From Streptomyces sp. 378 (GTDB lineage: Bacteria; Actinomycetota; Actinomycetes; Streptomycetales; Streptomycetaceae), in assembly GCF_030124145.1 (NCBI RefSeq), contig NZ_JASKMS010000032.1, positions 38,327 to 102,326 on the forward strand: a stretch of 64,000 nt of DNA, read 5' to 3'. Of this stretch, positions 17,126 to 25,699 are shown piece after piece. Under the pieces are notes generated by a model. It was not told the origin of the DNA. It worked only from the letters and a program-made list of their open reading frames with translations, and searched no databases. The position numbers and the translations under genes were made by a program. Every line of letters begins with the position of its first letter. The first letter of the stretch is position 1.

Positions 17126-18442
17126 GTGCCTGCCTCCTCCTTCCCCTCCCCTGCCCTGCCCGCCTCCCGCTCGCCGTGGCGGTCGCTGCGGTACCGCAGC
17201 ATGCGCTGGTGGTCCGTCGCGAACTTCGTGTCGAACGCCGGTACGTGGATGCAGCTCACGGTGCAGAACCTGCTGGTCCTGCAGATCACCGGGTCCGCCG
17301 CCGCGACGGGACTGTCCATGTCCGTGCAGGCCGCTCCGGCGCTGCTGATCAGCGTGCTGGGCGGGGCCGCCGTCGACCGGTGGCCGCGCAAGCTCACGGC
17401 CGCCGTGAGCCAGGCGGTGCTCGGCGCGATCGCCTTCACCACGGCCGTACTCGTGGCGCTGGACCGGATCGACATGACCTCGCTGATGGTGCTGGCCGCC
17501 GTCACGGGCGTCGTCGCGACCGTCGACAACCCGGCGTGCGCCCTGCTGGGCAACGACCTCGTGCCCGCGGAGGACGTGCCCTCGGCCATCGGGGTCGGGG
17601 CGCTGGTGCACCAGGCGGGCCGGCTGGTGGGAGCGGCTCTGGCCGGTGTGGCGGTCGGATTCCTCGGCACGTCGGCCGCCTACTTCGGCAACGGGCTGTC
17701 GTTCCTGTTCGTGGCCGCGGTCATCCCGTTCCTGCGCCCGGCGGCCGGAGCGGTGCGTCAGGACGCCACGGCCCCGAAGGACACCGGTCCGGACCTGACC
17801 GTGCGCGAGGGGCTGGCCTACTTCATGCGGCGCCCGCGCCTCGTCGCGCTGGCGGGTGTGACCGGAATCAGCTCCGTGTTCGGCCGCAACTACGGGCTCA
17901 CCCTGGCCGTGCTCGTCACCGGGCCGCTCGCGGGAGGCGCCGCTTCCTTCGGCACGGTGTCGACGGTGCTCGCCGTCGGCGGGATCCTCGGCGCGGTGCT
18001 CGGCGCCCGGCTGCGCCGGCCGTCCGTCCGGCTCGTGGGCGCGCTGGCGGCCACGGGGGCGCTGCTTCAGGCGGTGGCGGGGTTGTCGCCGTCGCTGGCG
18101 GTGCTGATCGTGCTGGTGCTGCCGATGGCCGTGGTGGAGTCCGTCTCCGACACCGCCGGCGCGTCCGTCCTGCAGACCGACCCGCCCCCGCGTCTGCGGG
18201 GACGGGTGCTGGGTGTGTGGGGCAGCATCGGCACGGTGTGGGGTCTGGGTGGCCCGCCCGCGCTGGGCCTGCTCATGGAGGTGGCCGGACCCCGCGGCGC
18301 CCTCGTCACCGGCGGGCTGCTCATCGCCGGCGCGATCGGCGCGGGCGCCCTGCTGCGGCAGCGGCGGGCCGCGGCACCGGTGATGCTCCGCACCGGCGAG
18401 CACGACGTGGCGGGTCGGCCGGCGCTGAGCCCCGCGGCCTGA
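17126..18442 (+). CDS. MFS transporter (EntS/MFS_3-like exporter)
   Basis: A 438-residue protein with about 12 membrane helices. RSMRWWSVANFVSNAGTWMQ at the start of helix 1 and DRWPRKL after helix 2 (a motif A variant) match the enterobactin-exporter-like MFS_3 branch. It probably expels a small molecule such as a siderophore or drug, driven by protons; the substrate is unknown. The GTG at 17126 lacks a clear ribosome site, but later starts would cut helix 1. It faces the heptose operon tail, separated by a hairpin. Confidence 0.85.
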   Translation: MPASSFPSPALPASRSPWRSLRYRSMRWWSVANFVSNAGTWMQLTVQNLLVLQITGSAAATGLSMSVQAAPALLISVLGGAAVDRWPRKLTAAVSQAVLGAIAFTTAVLVALDRIDMTSLMVLAAVTGVVATVDNPACALLGNDLVPAEDVPSAIGVGALVHQAGRLVGAALAGVAVGFLGTSAAYFGNGLSFLFVAAVIPFLRPAAGAVRQDATAPKDTGPDLTVREGLAYFMRRPRLVALAGVTGISSVFGRNYGLTLAVLVTGPLAGGAASFGTVSTVLAVGGILGAVLGARLRRPSVRLVGALAATGALLQAVAGLSPSLAVLIVLVLPMAVVESVSDTAGASVLQTDPPPRLRGRVLGVWGSIGTVWGLGGPPALGLLMEVAGPRGALVTGGLLIAGAIGAGALLRQRRAAAPVMLRTGEHDVAGRPALSPAA

Positions 18443-18450
18443 ACGGACTC

Positions 18451-18479
18451 CGTACGAGGGCAGCAAGGCCCTCGATACG
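18451..18479. terminator. Hairpin between MFS gene and heptose operon
   Basis: An 11-bp stem with one bulge (18451-18461 with 18468-18479) lies just past the MFS stop and may end both convergent transcripts. Confidence 0.45.
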
Positions 18480-18587
18480 AGCACGACGTGCCGGGCCGAC
18501 CGGGGCGGAGCCCGCAGCCCGAGGGACCGCCGGGCGAGGGGCGGCCCTCGTACGGCGGTCCGCACAGCTCCGGCCCGGTGCCCTCCC

Positions 18588-19985
18588 CTACGGCCGCAGC
18601 GCCTCCTGCGCCGCCTTGGCCGCCCTGCGGGCCAGCAGGGTCGTGGAACGGCCGTCGAGGTAGGGCAGGACCACGGCCTGGCCGCCCCAGGTGCGGAGCA
18701 CCTCCGCCTCGGGCAGGTCCTGGACGGAGTAGTCCCCGCCCTTGACCCAGACGTCCGGCCGCAGCCGGGCCAGTACCGCCTCGGGGGTGTCCTCCTCGAA
18801 GACCACGACGGCGTCGACGCTGCCGAGCGCGGCCAGGACGCGGGCGCGGTCCGCCGCCGGGTTGAGCGGGCGGCCCGGGCCCTTGCGCCGGGTGACGGAC
18901 GCGTCGGAGTTCAGGCACACGATGAGGCAGTCGCCGATGCGCCGGGCACTCTCCAGCAGGCCGACGTGACCGGCGTGCACCAGGTCGAAGCAACCGCCCG
19001 TGGCGACGACGGTGCCACCGCGGGCCCGGACCCTCTCGGCGAGGCCGAACGCGTCGGTCGCGGGATCGTCCTCGGGGCCGGGCACCGGCTCGGTCCGCCA
19101 CAGGTCGGGGTTGCCCGCGCCGCCCGCCGCGACGAACGAGGCCGCCTCGGCGACCGCGCGCTGCAGCGCCTCCTCGGGGAGCAGTCCGTCGGCGAGGGCC
19201 GCCGCCGCCGTGGCGGCGAAGCAGTCGCCCGCGCCGCAGGGATCCCCGACGGCCCGGTAGGGCACGGGCACGAGCATCGGGGTGCCGGAACCCGGCCGGG
19301 CCAGCAGCACCCCGCGCTCACCGAGGGTGACCGCGACACCGGCGGCCCGCCAGCGCTCGGCCAGTCGTGCCCCGCGCTCCGCGAAGGCGCCCAGGGTGGT
19401 CCCTCCTGCGCCGGGGTGCAGGGCCTGTGCCTCCGCCGCGTTGGGGGTGACCAGGCGGGCTCCGGGCACGGGCGGGTCGCCCTTGAGGTGCGGGTCCCAC
19501 ACCAGCGGGGTGCGCCGGGCGGCCTCCTCCAGGAGCGGCCGCAGGGCGCCCGCGGTGTGCCGGCCGTAGTCGGCGACCAGGACGGCGTGCGCGCCGGCCA
19601 GCGCCTCACGGACCGCGTCGCCGGGTTCGCCGGGGGTGCCGCCGCCCCGGTCGATGCGGACGACGGGCCGGCCTCCCGCGAGGACGCGGGTCTTGACCGG
19701 CAGGGTGCCGTTCAGCGGGAGCTCCAGCAGCCGGACCCGGCCGCGCAGGTCGTGCCGTACCGCCGCGCTGGCGTCGTCGTCGCCGAGTGCGGTCACCAGG
19801 ACGACGTCCCGGCCGCCGCGGGCGGCGAGGGCGGCGGCCAGACCGGCGCCGCCCGGGTGACGGCGGTCGCCGGTGACGTCGACGACGGGGGCGGGGGCGT
19901 CCGGGGAGAGCCGGGTGGAGACGCCTTCGATGTCCTCGTCGAGGAGGACGTCCCCGACGACGGCCAGGGGGTGCGGCCCGGTCAT
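18588..19985 (-). CDS. hldE: Bifunctional heptose 7-phosphate kinase/heptose 1-phosphate adenylyltransferase
   Basis: A 465-residue fusion with the HldE order. The N-terminal ~310 residues are a PfkB kinase with GGAGLAAALAARG and the catalytic anion-hole motif DPCGAGDCF; it makes heptose 1,7-bisphosphate from heptose 7-phosphate. The C-terminal ~140 residues are a cytidylyltransferase-like domain (GGCFDLVHAGHVGLL, with the HxGH signature), which adenylates heptose 1-phosphate to ADP-heptose. The ATG at 19985 overlaps the GmhA stop by four bases. This is the last gene of the leftward glycoconjugate operon. Confidence 0.92.
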   Translation of the reverse strand: MTGPHPLAVVGDVLLDEDIEGVSTRLSPDAPAPVVDVTGDRRHPGGAGLAAALAARGGRDVVLVTALGDDDASAAVRHDLRGRVRLLELPLNGTLPVKTRVLAGGRPVVRIDRGGGTPGEPGDAVREALAGAHAVLVADYGRHTAGALRPLLEEAARRTPLVWDPHLKGDPPVPGARLVTPNAAEAQALHPGAGGTTLGAFAERGARLAERWRAAGVAVTLGERGVLLARPGSGTPMLVPVPYRAVGDPCGAGDCFAATAAAALADGLLPEEALQRAVAEAASFVAAGGAGNPDLWRTEPVPGPEDDPATDAFGLAERVRARGGTVVATGGCFDLVHAGHVGLLESARRIGDCLIVCLNSDASVTRRKGPGRPLNPAADRARVLAALGSVDAVVVFEEDTPEAVLARLRPDVWVKGGDYSVQDLPEAEVLRTWGGQAVVLPYLDGRSTTLLARRAAKAAQEALRP

Positions 19986-20617
19986 GACGTGCTCCCGTGG
20001 GTGAGGACGGCGCGCCGGGCCAGGGGTGTGGCCACGGCCGTGTCGAAGCACTCGCAGAGCAGATGAACGGCGACGAGGTGCGTCTCCTGGACGTTCGCGG
20101 TGCTGCCGGCGTCGACGCACAGGGATTCGTGCGCGGCTTCCGCGAGGGGGTTGGGGCCGCGCCCGGTCAGGGCCCACACACGCAGTCCGGCCTGCCGGGC
20201 GGTCACGGCGGCGGCGATGAGGTTGGGGCTGCGGCCGGAGGTGGAGAGCACCATCAGGATGTCGCCGGGACGGCCGTGGGCGGTGACCTGGCGGGCGTAG
20301 ACATGGTCGAAGCCGTAGTCGTTGCCGATGGCGGTCATGCTGGAGGTCTCGGCGTGCAGGGCGAGCGCGGAGTACGCGCGGCGTTCCCGACGGTAGCGGC
20401 CCACCAGTTCGGCGGTGAGGTGCTGTGCCTGGGCGGCGCTGCCGCCGTTGCCCGCGACGAGCAGTCGGCCGCCGCCGGTGAGGACGTCGGCGAGCCGGCC
20501 GCCCCAGTCCGCGACCCGGTCCAGGCCGTCGTCACGGAACCGTGCGAGGGTTTCCTCCAAAGACCGGCAGTGCAGTCGAGCGGCTTCCAGGGCGTCGTGT
20601 GCTGAGGGTTCGCTCAT
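19982..20617 (-). CDS. gmhA: SIS-domain sedoheptulose 7-phosphate isomerase
   Basis: A 211-residue SIS-domain protein with GmhA signatures: LLVAGNGGSAAQAQHLTAELVGRY near residues 55-77, SMTAIGNDYGFDHVYARQV, and LSTSGRSPNLI. It converts sedoheptulose 7-phosphate to D-glycero-D-manno-heptose 7-phosphate, the first step to ADP-heptose. The ATG at 20617 is taken because homologues begin there; a GTG at 20659 next to GAAGGAGG is an alternative. It overlaps hldE by four bases and lies 97 bases after the glycosyltransferase gene upstream. Confidence 0.9.
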   Translation of the reverse strand: MSEPSAHDALEAARLHCRSLEETLARFRDDGLDRVADWGGRLADVLTGGGRLLVAGNGGSAAQAQHLTAELVGRYRRERRAYSALALHAETSSMTAIGNDYGFDHVYARQVTAHGRPGDILMVLSTSGRSPNLIAAAVTARQAGLRVWALTGRGPNPLAEAAHESLCVDAGSTANVQETHLVAVHLLCECFDTAVATPLARRAVLTHGSTS

Positions 20618-20714
20618 GTCGGTCGGGCGTACCGCCGTGGGTGACGGCGGCGAACCCACACCTCCTTCGAACGTCGGACGTCGGCTGTTGCCGGGGCGGG
20701 GCGGAGCGGAGCGG

Positions 20715-21992
20715 TCAGCCTGCGCCGGTCGCGGCGGTTTCGGTGTCGAGGACCTCGCAGTAGGCGGCCTCGGTGGCCGCGGCGACCTGCCCCCAGCCGT
20801 AGCGGCTCAGGACCCGGCGGCGGCCGGCCGCCCCGCAGGCCGCGCGGGCCTCCGGGTCGGCGAGCAGTCCGGCGACGACGCGGGCCAGGGCCGCCGGATC
20901 GCGGGGCGGCACCAGCCGCCCGGTGCCGGGGTCGGCGACGGTGTCGAGCTGCCCGCCGACCGCGCTGGCCACCACGGGCACGCCGCAGGCCATGGCTTCC
21001 AGCGGGACGATGCCGAAGGGTTCGTAGTCGGCGGGGCACACCACCACGTCGGCGGAGCGCAGCAGCGCGGGCACGTCCTCGCTGGGCAGGGCACCGGTGA
21101 AGCGGACCCGGTCGGCGACGCCCGCGTCCCGGGCGATGCCGCGCAGCCGCCGCACCTCCGGGTCGCCGTCGAGCCGGTCGGCGGGCGGCCCGCCGACCAC
21201 GACCAGCTCGGTCCGGGGCAGCCGGGCCAGCGCGGCGATGGTCACCGCGGCGCCCTTGCGCGGTACCAGCCGGCCCAGCTGGAGGATCCGGTGCGGGTAC
21301 GGTCCGCGTGGCGCGGCCGGGCCCTTCGGCGTGAACCGGTCGGGGTCGACGCCGCACGGCACGATGCCCACCTGGTGCGGGGGGATGCCCATGCGGGCCA
21401 GTTCGTGGGCTTCGTCCCGGCAGGTGGCGATGACGCGGTCGCAGCCCAGCCCGACCTCGATCTCACCCGGGATGCGCTCCGGCGGGCTGGTGTCGGCGAG
21501 CCGCTGGTGGCGCCGCTTCACCGTGCCGAGGGCGTGGTACGTGTGCAGCAGGGGCAGGCCGTGTTCGCGGGTGGCGCGCAGCGCGGCCAGGCCCGACATC
21601 CAGTAGTGGGAGTGCACGAGGTCGGGAGCCCGGGTGCGCCAGCTGCGGACGAGGTGGCGGCCGAACTCGTCCATGTGCGGCAGGAGCGCGTCCTTGGGGA
21701 GCGGTTCGGCCGGCCCGGCGGGCACGTGGTGGACCTCCACACCGTCGCGCAGCTCCACCCGGACGGGCAGGTCGGGCGCGTCGCGCCGGGTGTAGACGGT
21801 GACGCGGTGCCCCCGGTCGGCGAGTGCCCCGGCGAGGCAGGCCACATGGACGTTCTGTCCGCCGGCGTCGACGCCGCCGAGGGTGGCGAGGGGACTGGCG
21901 TGCTCGGAGACCAGCGCGATCGCGAGGACGCCCGGAACGCGCGGGTCCCCGCCGAGCGGTCCAGCGGGGAAGGGGCTGAGGGACGGCGTCAT
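20715..21992 (-). CDS. Family 4 glycosyltransferase (GT-B)
   Basis: A 425-residue cytoplasmic glycosyltransferase. The N-terminal half has GGVDAGGQNVHVACLAGALADRGH, the acceptor-side signature of GT4 enzymes, and HSHYWMSGLAAL; the C-terminal half has the nucleotide-sugar motif EPFGIVPLEAMACGVPVVAS with the E-x7-E pair. It transfers a sugar, possibly ADP-heptose-derived, to a lipid or glycan acceptor. Its start overlaps the upstream gene's stop (ATGA at 21989-21992). Confidence 0.88.
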   Translation of the reverse strand: MTPSLSPFPAGPLGGDPRVPGVLAIALVSEHASPLATLGGVDAGGQNVHVACLAGALADRGHRVTVYTRRDAPDLPVRVELRDGVEVHHVPAGPAEPLPKDALLPHMDEFGRHLVRSWRTRAPDLVHSHYWMSGLAALRATREHGLPLLHTYHALGTVKRRHQRLADTSPPERIPGEIEVGLGCDRVIATCRDEAHELARMGIPPHQVGIVPCGVDPDRFTPKGPAAPRGPYPHRILQLGRLVPRKGAAVTIAALARLPRTELVVVGGPPADRLDGDPEVRRLRGIARDAGVADRVRFTGALPSEDVPALLRSADVVVCPADYEPFGIVPLEAMACGVPVVASAVGGQLDTVADPGTGRLVPPRDPAALARVVAGLLADPEARAACGAAGRRRVLSRYGWGQVAAATEAAYCEVLDTETAATGAG

Positions 21993-22954
21993 GAGCACAC
22001 CTCCGTGATCAGGCGTTCCCAGTCGGCCAGGAAGCGCTTGAGCCCGTGGCGTTCGAGCGCCGCCTGGCGGGCGCGGGCTCCGTCCGCGGCCGCCGCCTCG
22101 GGTTCGTGGAGGTAGCGGCGGGCGGCGCGGGCCAGGACGTCGGGGCGGGTGGAGAGGGTGCCCGCGCCGGGCGGGACGGCCTCCACCGCCTCGGTGGTGG
22201 CGAGCGCCAGGACGGGCATGCCCAGGTGCATGGCCTCCAGCAGCGACAGGCCGAGGGAGGTCCAGCGCACCGGGTGCAGGTACATGCGGCGTTCGGCCAG
22301 GGCGGTGTGCAGCTCGCTCTGCGGGAGGTCGGCGGTGCGCAAGCGGCCGGGGGGCAGGCCGAGGTGTTCGGCCAGTCCCTCGGTGCCCATGCCGAACACG
22401 TCGAGCGGGACGGCCTCGGCGAGGGCGGGCATGAGGTCCGTTCCGGTGTGGCGGGCGCGCCGCACGGGTTCGTTGACCACGACGGCGGCGCGGGCGAGCC
22501 GGCCGCTGTAGCGGTGGCCCGGGTCGACGATGCCGTGCTCGATCACCTCGGTGCGGGTGGTTCCGCTGTCCCAGAACAGCCGGTTGAAGTGCGTGACGTG
22601 CACGAGCGTCAGGTCGTCGCGGTCGGCGCACGGGTGCCGGGTGTCGGGCACGTCCCCGTCGGGGGCGTTGTGCTCCAGGTACACCGCGGGCACGTCCCGG
22701 CCGGGGCGCCGCCCGCCGAGCAGGCGTTCGGCCAGCGCCGCCTCGTGCGGCCGCTGGAGAAGGACCAGGTCGACGGGCGTGTCGGGGAGTTCCTCGGGAG
22801 TGACCTCGCGTACCGGCGCGGGCCAGGTGAAGGTGCGGGCCCGCCCGAGGCCGTCCGGGCCGCGGTCGGGGGTGACGGGGACGAGGTAGGTGTGCGGGCC
22901 CTGGACGAAGGCGGTCGTCCAGGAGCCGTGCACGTGCCACAGCAGGATGTTCAT
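21989..22954 (-). CDS. GT-B glycosyltransferase
   Basis: A 321-residue protein. The N-terminus (MNILLWHVHGSWTTAFVQG) and VHVTHFNRLFWDSG fit a GT-B fold, and the donor-side motif is RWTSLGLSLLEAMHLGMPVLALATTE near residues 235-260, with a glutamate aligned to the E-x7-E motif. The sugar is unknown. Four-base overlaps couple it to genes on both sides. Confidence 0.8.
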   Translation of the reverse strand: MNILLWHVHGSWTTAFVQGPHTYLVPVTPDRGPDGLGRARTFTWPAPVREVTPEELPDTPVDLVLLQRPHEAALAERLLGGRRPGRDVPAVYLEHNAPDGDVPDTRHPCADRDDLTLVHVTHFNRLFWDSGTTRTEVIEHGIVDPGHRYSGRLARAAVVVNEPVRRARHTGTDLMPALAEAVPLDVFGMGTEGLAEHLGLPPGRLRTADLPQSELHTALAERRMYLHPVRWTSLGLSLLEAMHLGMPVLALATTEAVEAVPPGAGTLSTRPDVLARAARRYLHEPEAAAADGARARQAALERHGLKRFLADWERLITEVCS

Positions 22955-24024
22955 ACGGCCGCTCCTCGTTGGGTCTGTTCTCCCCGGTGCGCCGAGTGGC
23001 CCGTGAGGACCGCCACGGCGTCGAGCACCTCGGCGTCGCCGATGCCGTCGAGGCAGGGGTGTCCGGGCACCGGGCAGTGCCGTGCCCTGGTTCCGGCGCA
23101 CGCCGCCCGGGGGTCGCCGAGCAGGACGTGCGGTACGCCGTAGGGGGCCCACCGCTCGGCCGGCACGACCGGCGCGAAGAGGCTGACGACGGGTGTCCCC
23201 ACAGCGGCGGCCAGGTGCGCCGGGCCGGTGTTCCCGGAGATCAGGGCCCGGGCCCCGGCCAGGATCCCGGCGAGTTGGGGCAGGTCGGTGGCGCCGCCGA
23301 GGTCGAGGGCGTGCCGCCCGGCGACCCGTGCGGTCAGTTCACGCTCGGTGCGCCCGCCCGTGACGACCACGCGGTGGCCCGCCGCGGACAGCGCGGCGAC
23401 GGCCCGTGCCGCCCGCCCCGGGGTCCACGCCCGCGCCGGCACGGCCGCGCCGGGGTGGAGGACGACGTAGGGCTCGGGGCCGGTGAGGCGGGTGGTGGCC
23501 GGCGGTGGCAGGACGCGCGGCCGGCCGTCGTCGCCGGGCGGCAGGGCGAAACCCGCGGCGGCCGCCAGGTCGAGGGCGGCCAGTACCTCGTGCCGGTGCG
23601 GCAGCCGGCGGTGCCTGAGGTCGAGGAGCGCGCCCGGGTAGTCCTCGCTGTCGGCTGCGGTCCACCCGATCCCGGCGAGCTTCAGCAGCAGGGCGATCGG
23701 CAGCGGGCTCTGGTGGTACGACACCAGGACCAGCGCCCGGTCGAAGCGGCCGTCGGTGAGCGTGCGCATCAGCTGCCGGGTGGCCGACCGCGTGACCGGC
23801 GGCGGATCGATCCCGACCCAGGGGGCGTCGTGGGTCAGCACGTCGTCGACGCCGGGCAGCATCCGCCCGGCCGCGGCACCCTGGGGTCCGCAGAGCAGCG
23901 CGGTGTAGGAGGATCCGGCGGCCACGGCCCGTACGGCGGGCCCGGCCAGCAGCACGTCCCCGGAGCTGTCGAGGCGGACCACGAGGGTGCGGGGAAGGCG
24001 GGCGCGGGACAGCGAGGGGCTCAT
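22951..24024 (-). CDS. Family 9 (ADP-heptosyltransferase-like) glycosyltransferase
   Basis: A 357-residue GT9 protein like WaaC/WaaF, which add ADP-heptose to LPS in Gram-negative bacteria. It has the N-terminal RTLVVRLDSSGDVLLAGPAVRAV, the middle YVVLHPGAAVPARAW and the C-terminal SGNTGPAHLAAAVGTPVVSLFAP that holds the donor. In a Gram-positive cell there is no LPS, so heptose likely goes onto a cell-wall glycan, a glycolipid or a secreted metabolite. It is coupled to the GmhB-like gene by an ATGA overlap. Confidence 0.88.
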   Translation of the reverse strand: MSPSLSRARLPRTLVVRLDSSGDVLLAGPAVRAVAAGSSYTALLCGPQGAAAGRMLPGVDDVLTHDAPWVGIDPPPVTRSATRQLMRTLTDGRFDRALVLVSYHQSPLPIALLLKLAGIGWTAADSEDYPGALLDLRHRRLPHRHEVLAALDLAAAAGFALPPGDDGRPRVLPPPATTRLTGPEPYVVLHPGAAVPARAWTPGRAARAVAALSAAGHRVVVTGGRTERELTARVAGRHALDLGGATDLPQLAGILAGARALISGNTGPAHLAAAVGTPVVSLFAPVVPAERWAPYGVPHVLLGDPRAACAGTRARHCPVPGHPCLDGIGDAEVLDAVAVLTGHSAHRGEQTQRGAAV

Positions 24025-24629
24025 CGCGCCTCCCCCGTCGGTACGGCCGGGTCCAGCACGAGACGTACGGCCCGCGGCAGGTCCGCCACCGTGGCGTCGG
24101 CCGTCGTGACCTCCTCGGCCCGGGTGACGTCCGTGGGCACCGGCACCCCGCGGGCACCGGCCGCACGCGCGGCTTCCGGGTCCGCTCCGATGTCGCCGAT
24201 CACCACGGTGCGTCCGGGCGGAACGGCGAGCCGGGGGCACGCCGCCAGGACCGGACCGGGCGCCGGCGTGCGGCAGCCGCAGCCCTGCCCGGGGCCGTGC
24301 GGGCACACCGCCCGGACGGCGAACGGCCCGAGCGGTTCCGTCACGCGCAGCCGCACGTCCTCCACCTCACGGCGGGTCGGCAGGCCCCTCGCCACGCCCG
24401 GCTGGTCGGTCACGACCCCGACGGGAGCCCCGGCGGCGCGCACGGTGTCCACGGCCTCGCGGGCGCCCGGCATGAGCGCGACGCGCGAGGGGTCGCCGTT
24501 GTGGGGCACGTCGGCGACGAGCGTGCCGTGGCGGTCGAAGAGGACGGCCGCGGGCAAGGGACTGTCCGGGGCGTGCGCGTGCTGCCGCACGTCCCCGGGG
24601 AGCAGCGAGGGGCCGGGGGGCGGCGTCAT
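24021..24629 (-). CDS. HAD phosphatase, GmhB-like, with altered catalytic motif
   Basis: A 202-residue HAD protein in the place of heptose 1,7-bisphosphate phosphatase. GmhB features are present: the nucleophile D32 in FDRHGTL, the zinc site CPHGPGQGCGC near residues 108-118 and GDIGADPEAA as motif IV. The oddity is motif I: DxDGT has become D-R-H-G-T, so the second aspartate, the general acid/base in HAD phosphatases, is H34. Activity may be low, altered or lost, or His may act instead. The ATG at 24629 overlaps the upstream stop. Confidence 0.8.
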   Translation of the reverse strand: MTPPPGPSLLPGDVRQHAHAPDSPLPAAVLFDRHGTLVADVPHNGDPSRVALMPGAREAVDTVRAAGAPVGVVTDQPGVARGLPTRREVEDVRLRVTEPLGPFAVRAVCPHGPGQGCGCRTPAPGPVLAACPRLAVPPGRTVVIGDIGADPEAARAAGARGVPVPTDVTRAEEVTTADATVADLPRAVRLVLDPAVPTGEAR

Positions 24630-25699
24630 GACCGCAGCCGTTCCCGGACCGCCGGGCGGGGCGTGGTCGCCGGCTCGCCGTTGCCGGACGCGGTGAGCGG
24701 CCGGGCCTTGCGGTGCGCGAGCCGCCCGCGCAGCCAGTGCCAGGTCGCGGCGGGCGGGACGAGGGCGCTGGTCACCGTCATGGTGAGGATCTCGTCGCGG
24801 GTGCCCGGTCCGGGCAGGATCCGGGCGAGGGCGAACTCGGTGGTGCCGGCCAGCCATGTGACGGCGCAGGCCGTGGCGGCCCGGGGCCGGCCGAGCAGCG
24901 CGCAGCCCAGCGCCGCCACACCCGCTCCGGTCACCGCCAGATGCAGGGGCAGACGCCCGCGGGGCGCTTCCGCCCGACGCCACCAGCCACGGCCGTGCAG
25001 CCGGGTCATCAGCACGTCGTCGGCGTTGCCCGCCTGGAGCCGGACGGAGACCCAGCGCCCGGCGGGCCGGACGGGGTGGGTGGTGGTGCGCCGGCCTCCG
25101 GAGAGCGTCCATCCGGCGTCGAGCAGGCGCAGGGCGAGATCGGCGTCCTCCCGGAAGGCCCGCCGGAACCGTTCGTCGAACCCGCCCACGGCCGTCAGCG
25201 CGGCTCTGCGGTACGCCATGTCGGCGGTGATCCAGCGGGCGCCGGCGAGTCCGGCCGTGTTGCGCTCCCAGTCCGTGGGGCGCCGCCCGGCGGGCAGGGG
25301 CACCTCGATGCGGGCGGTGATTCCGGCGGTGCGCTCGGTCGCCGCGGCCAGGTCCAGGGTCAGGTCGTCGCCCCAGGTGGGCCCGGGGACCACGTCGTCG
25401 TCCAGGAAGACGATCCAGGGCGCGTCACCGGCCGCCCGCCAGCCCAGATTGCGTGCGGCGGCGGGCCCGCGCGCCCTGCCGGGCACGACGATGGTGCGCG
25501 CGCGCAGGGACGGTGGGACGTCGGCGGTCAGCGGCACGCCGGCCGGGTCGGGCCGGTCGTCGACGAGGACCACGCGGGCGGGGCGCGGCCCGGTCGCCTC
25601 GGCGAGGGCGTGCAGGCAGGCGCCCAGGCTGGGCCGGCCGAGGGTGGGGATCACGACGGCGTACTCGGCGTCGCTCGCCGGGGCGTCGGGTGCGGTCAT
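24626..25699 (-). CDS. Family 2 glycosyltransferase with C-terminal membrane segments
   Basis: A 357-residue GT-A enzyme: YAVVIPTLGRPSLGACLHAL at the start, the donor-binding DDR, and the metal-binding FLDDDVVP near residue 97, then ADMAYRR and FREDADLALRLL. Residues 255-320 hold two or three hydrophobic helices (LAVTGAGVAALGCALL), so the enzyme sits on the inner membrane face. It probably starts or extends a lipid-linked glycan. Coupled by ATGA to both neighbours. Confidence 0.87.
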   Translation of the reverse strand: MTAPDAPASDAEYAVVIPTLGRPSLGACLHALAEATGPRPARVVLVDDRPDPAGVPLTADVPPSLRARTIVVPGRARGPAAARNLGWRAAGDAPWIVFLDDDVVPGPTWGDDLTLDLAAATERTAGITARIEVPLPAGRRPTDWERNTAGLAGARWITADMAYRRAALTAVGGFDERFRRAFREDADLALRLLDAGWTLSGGRRTTTHPVRPAGRWVSVRLQAGNADDVLMTRLHGRGWWRRAEAPRGRLPLHLAVTGAGVAALGCALLGRPRAATACAVTWLAGTTEFALARILPGPGTRDEILTMTVTSALVPPAATWHWLRGRLAHRKARPLTASGNGEPATTPRPAVRERLRS

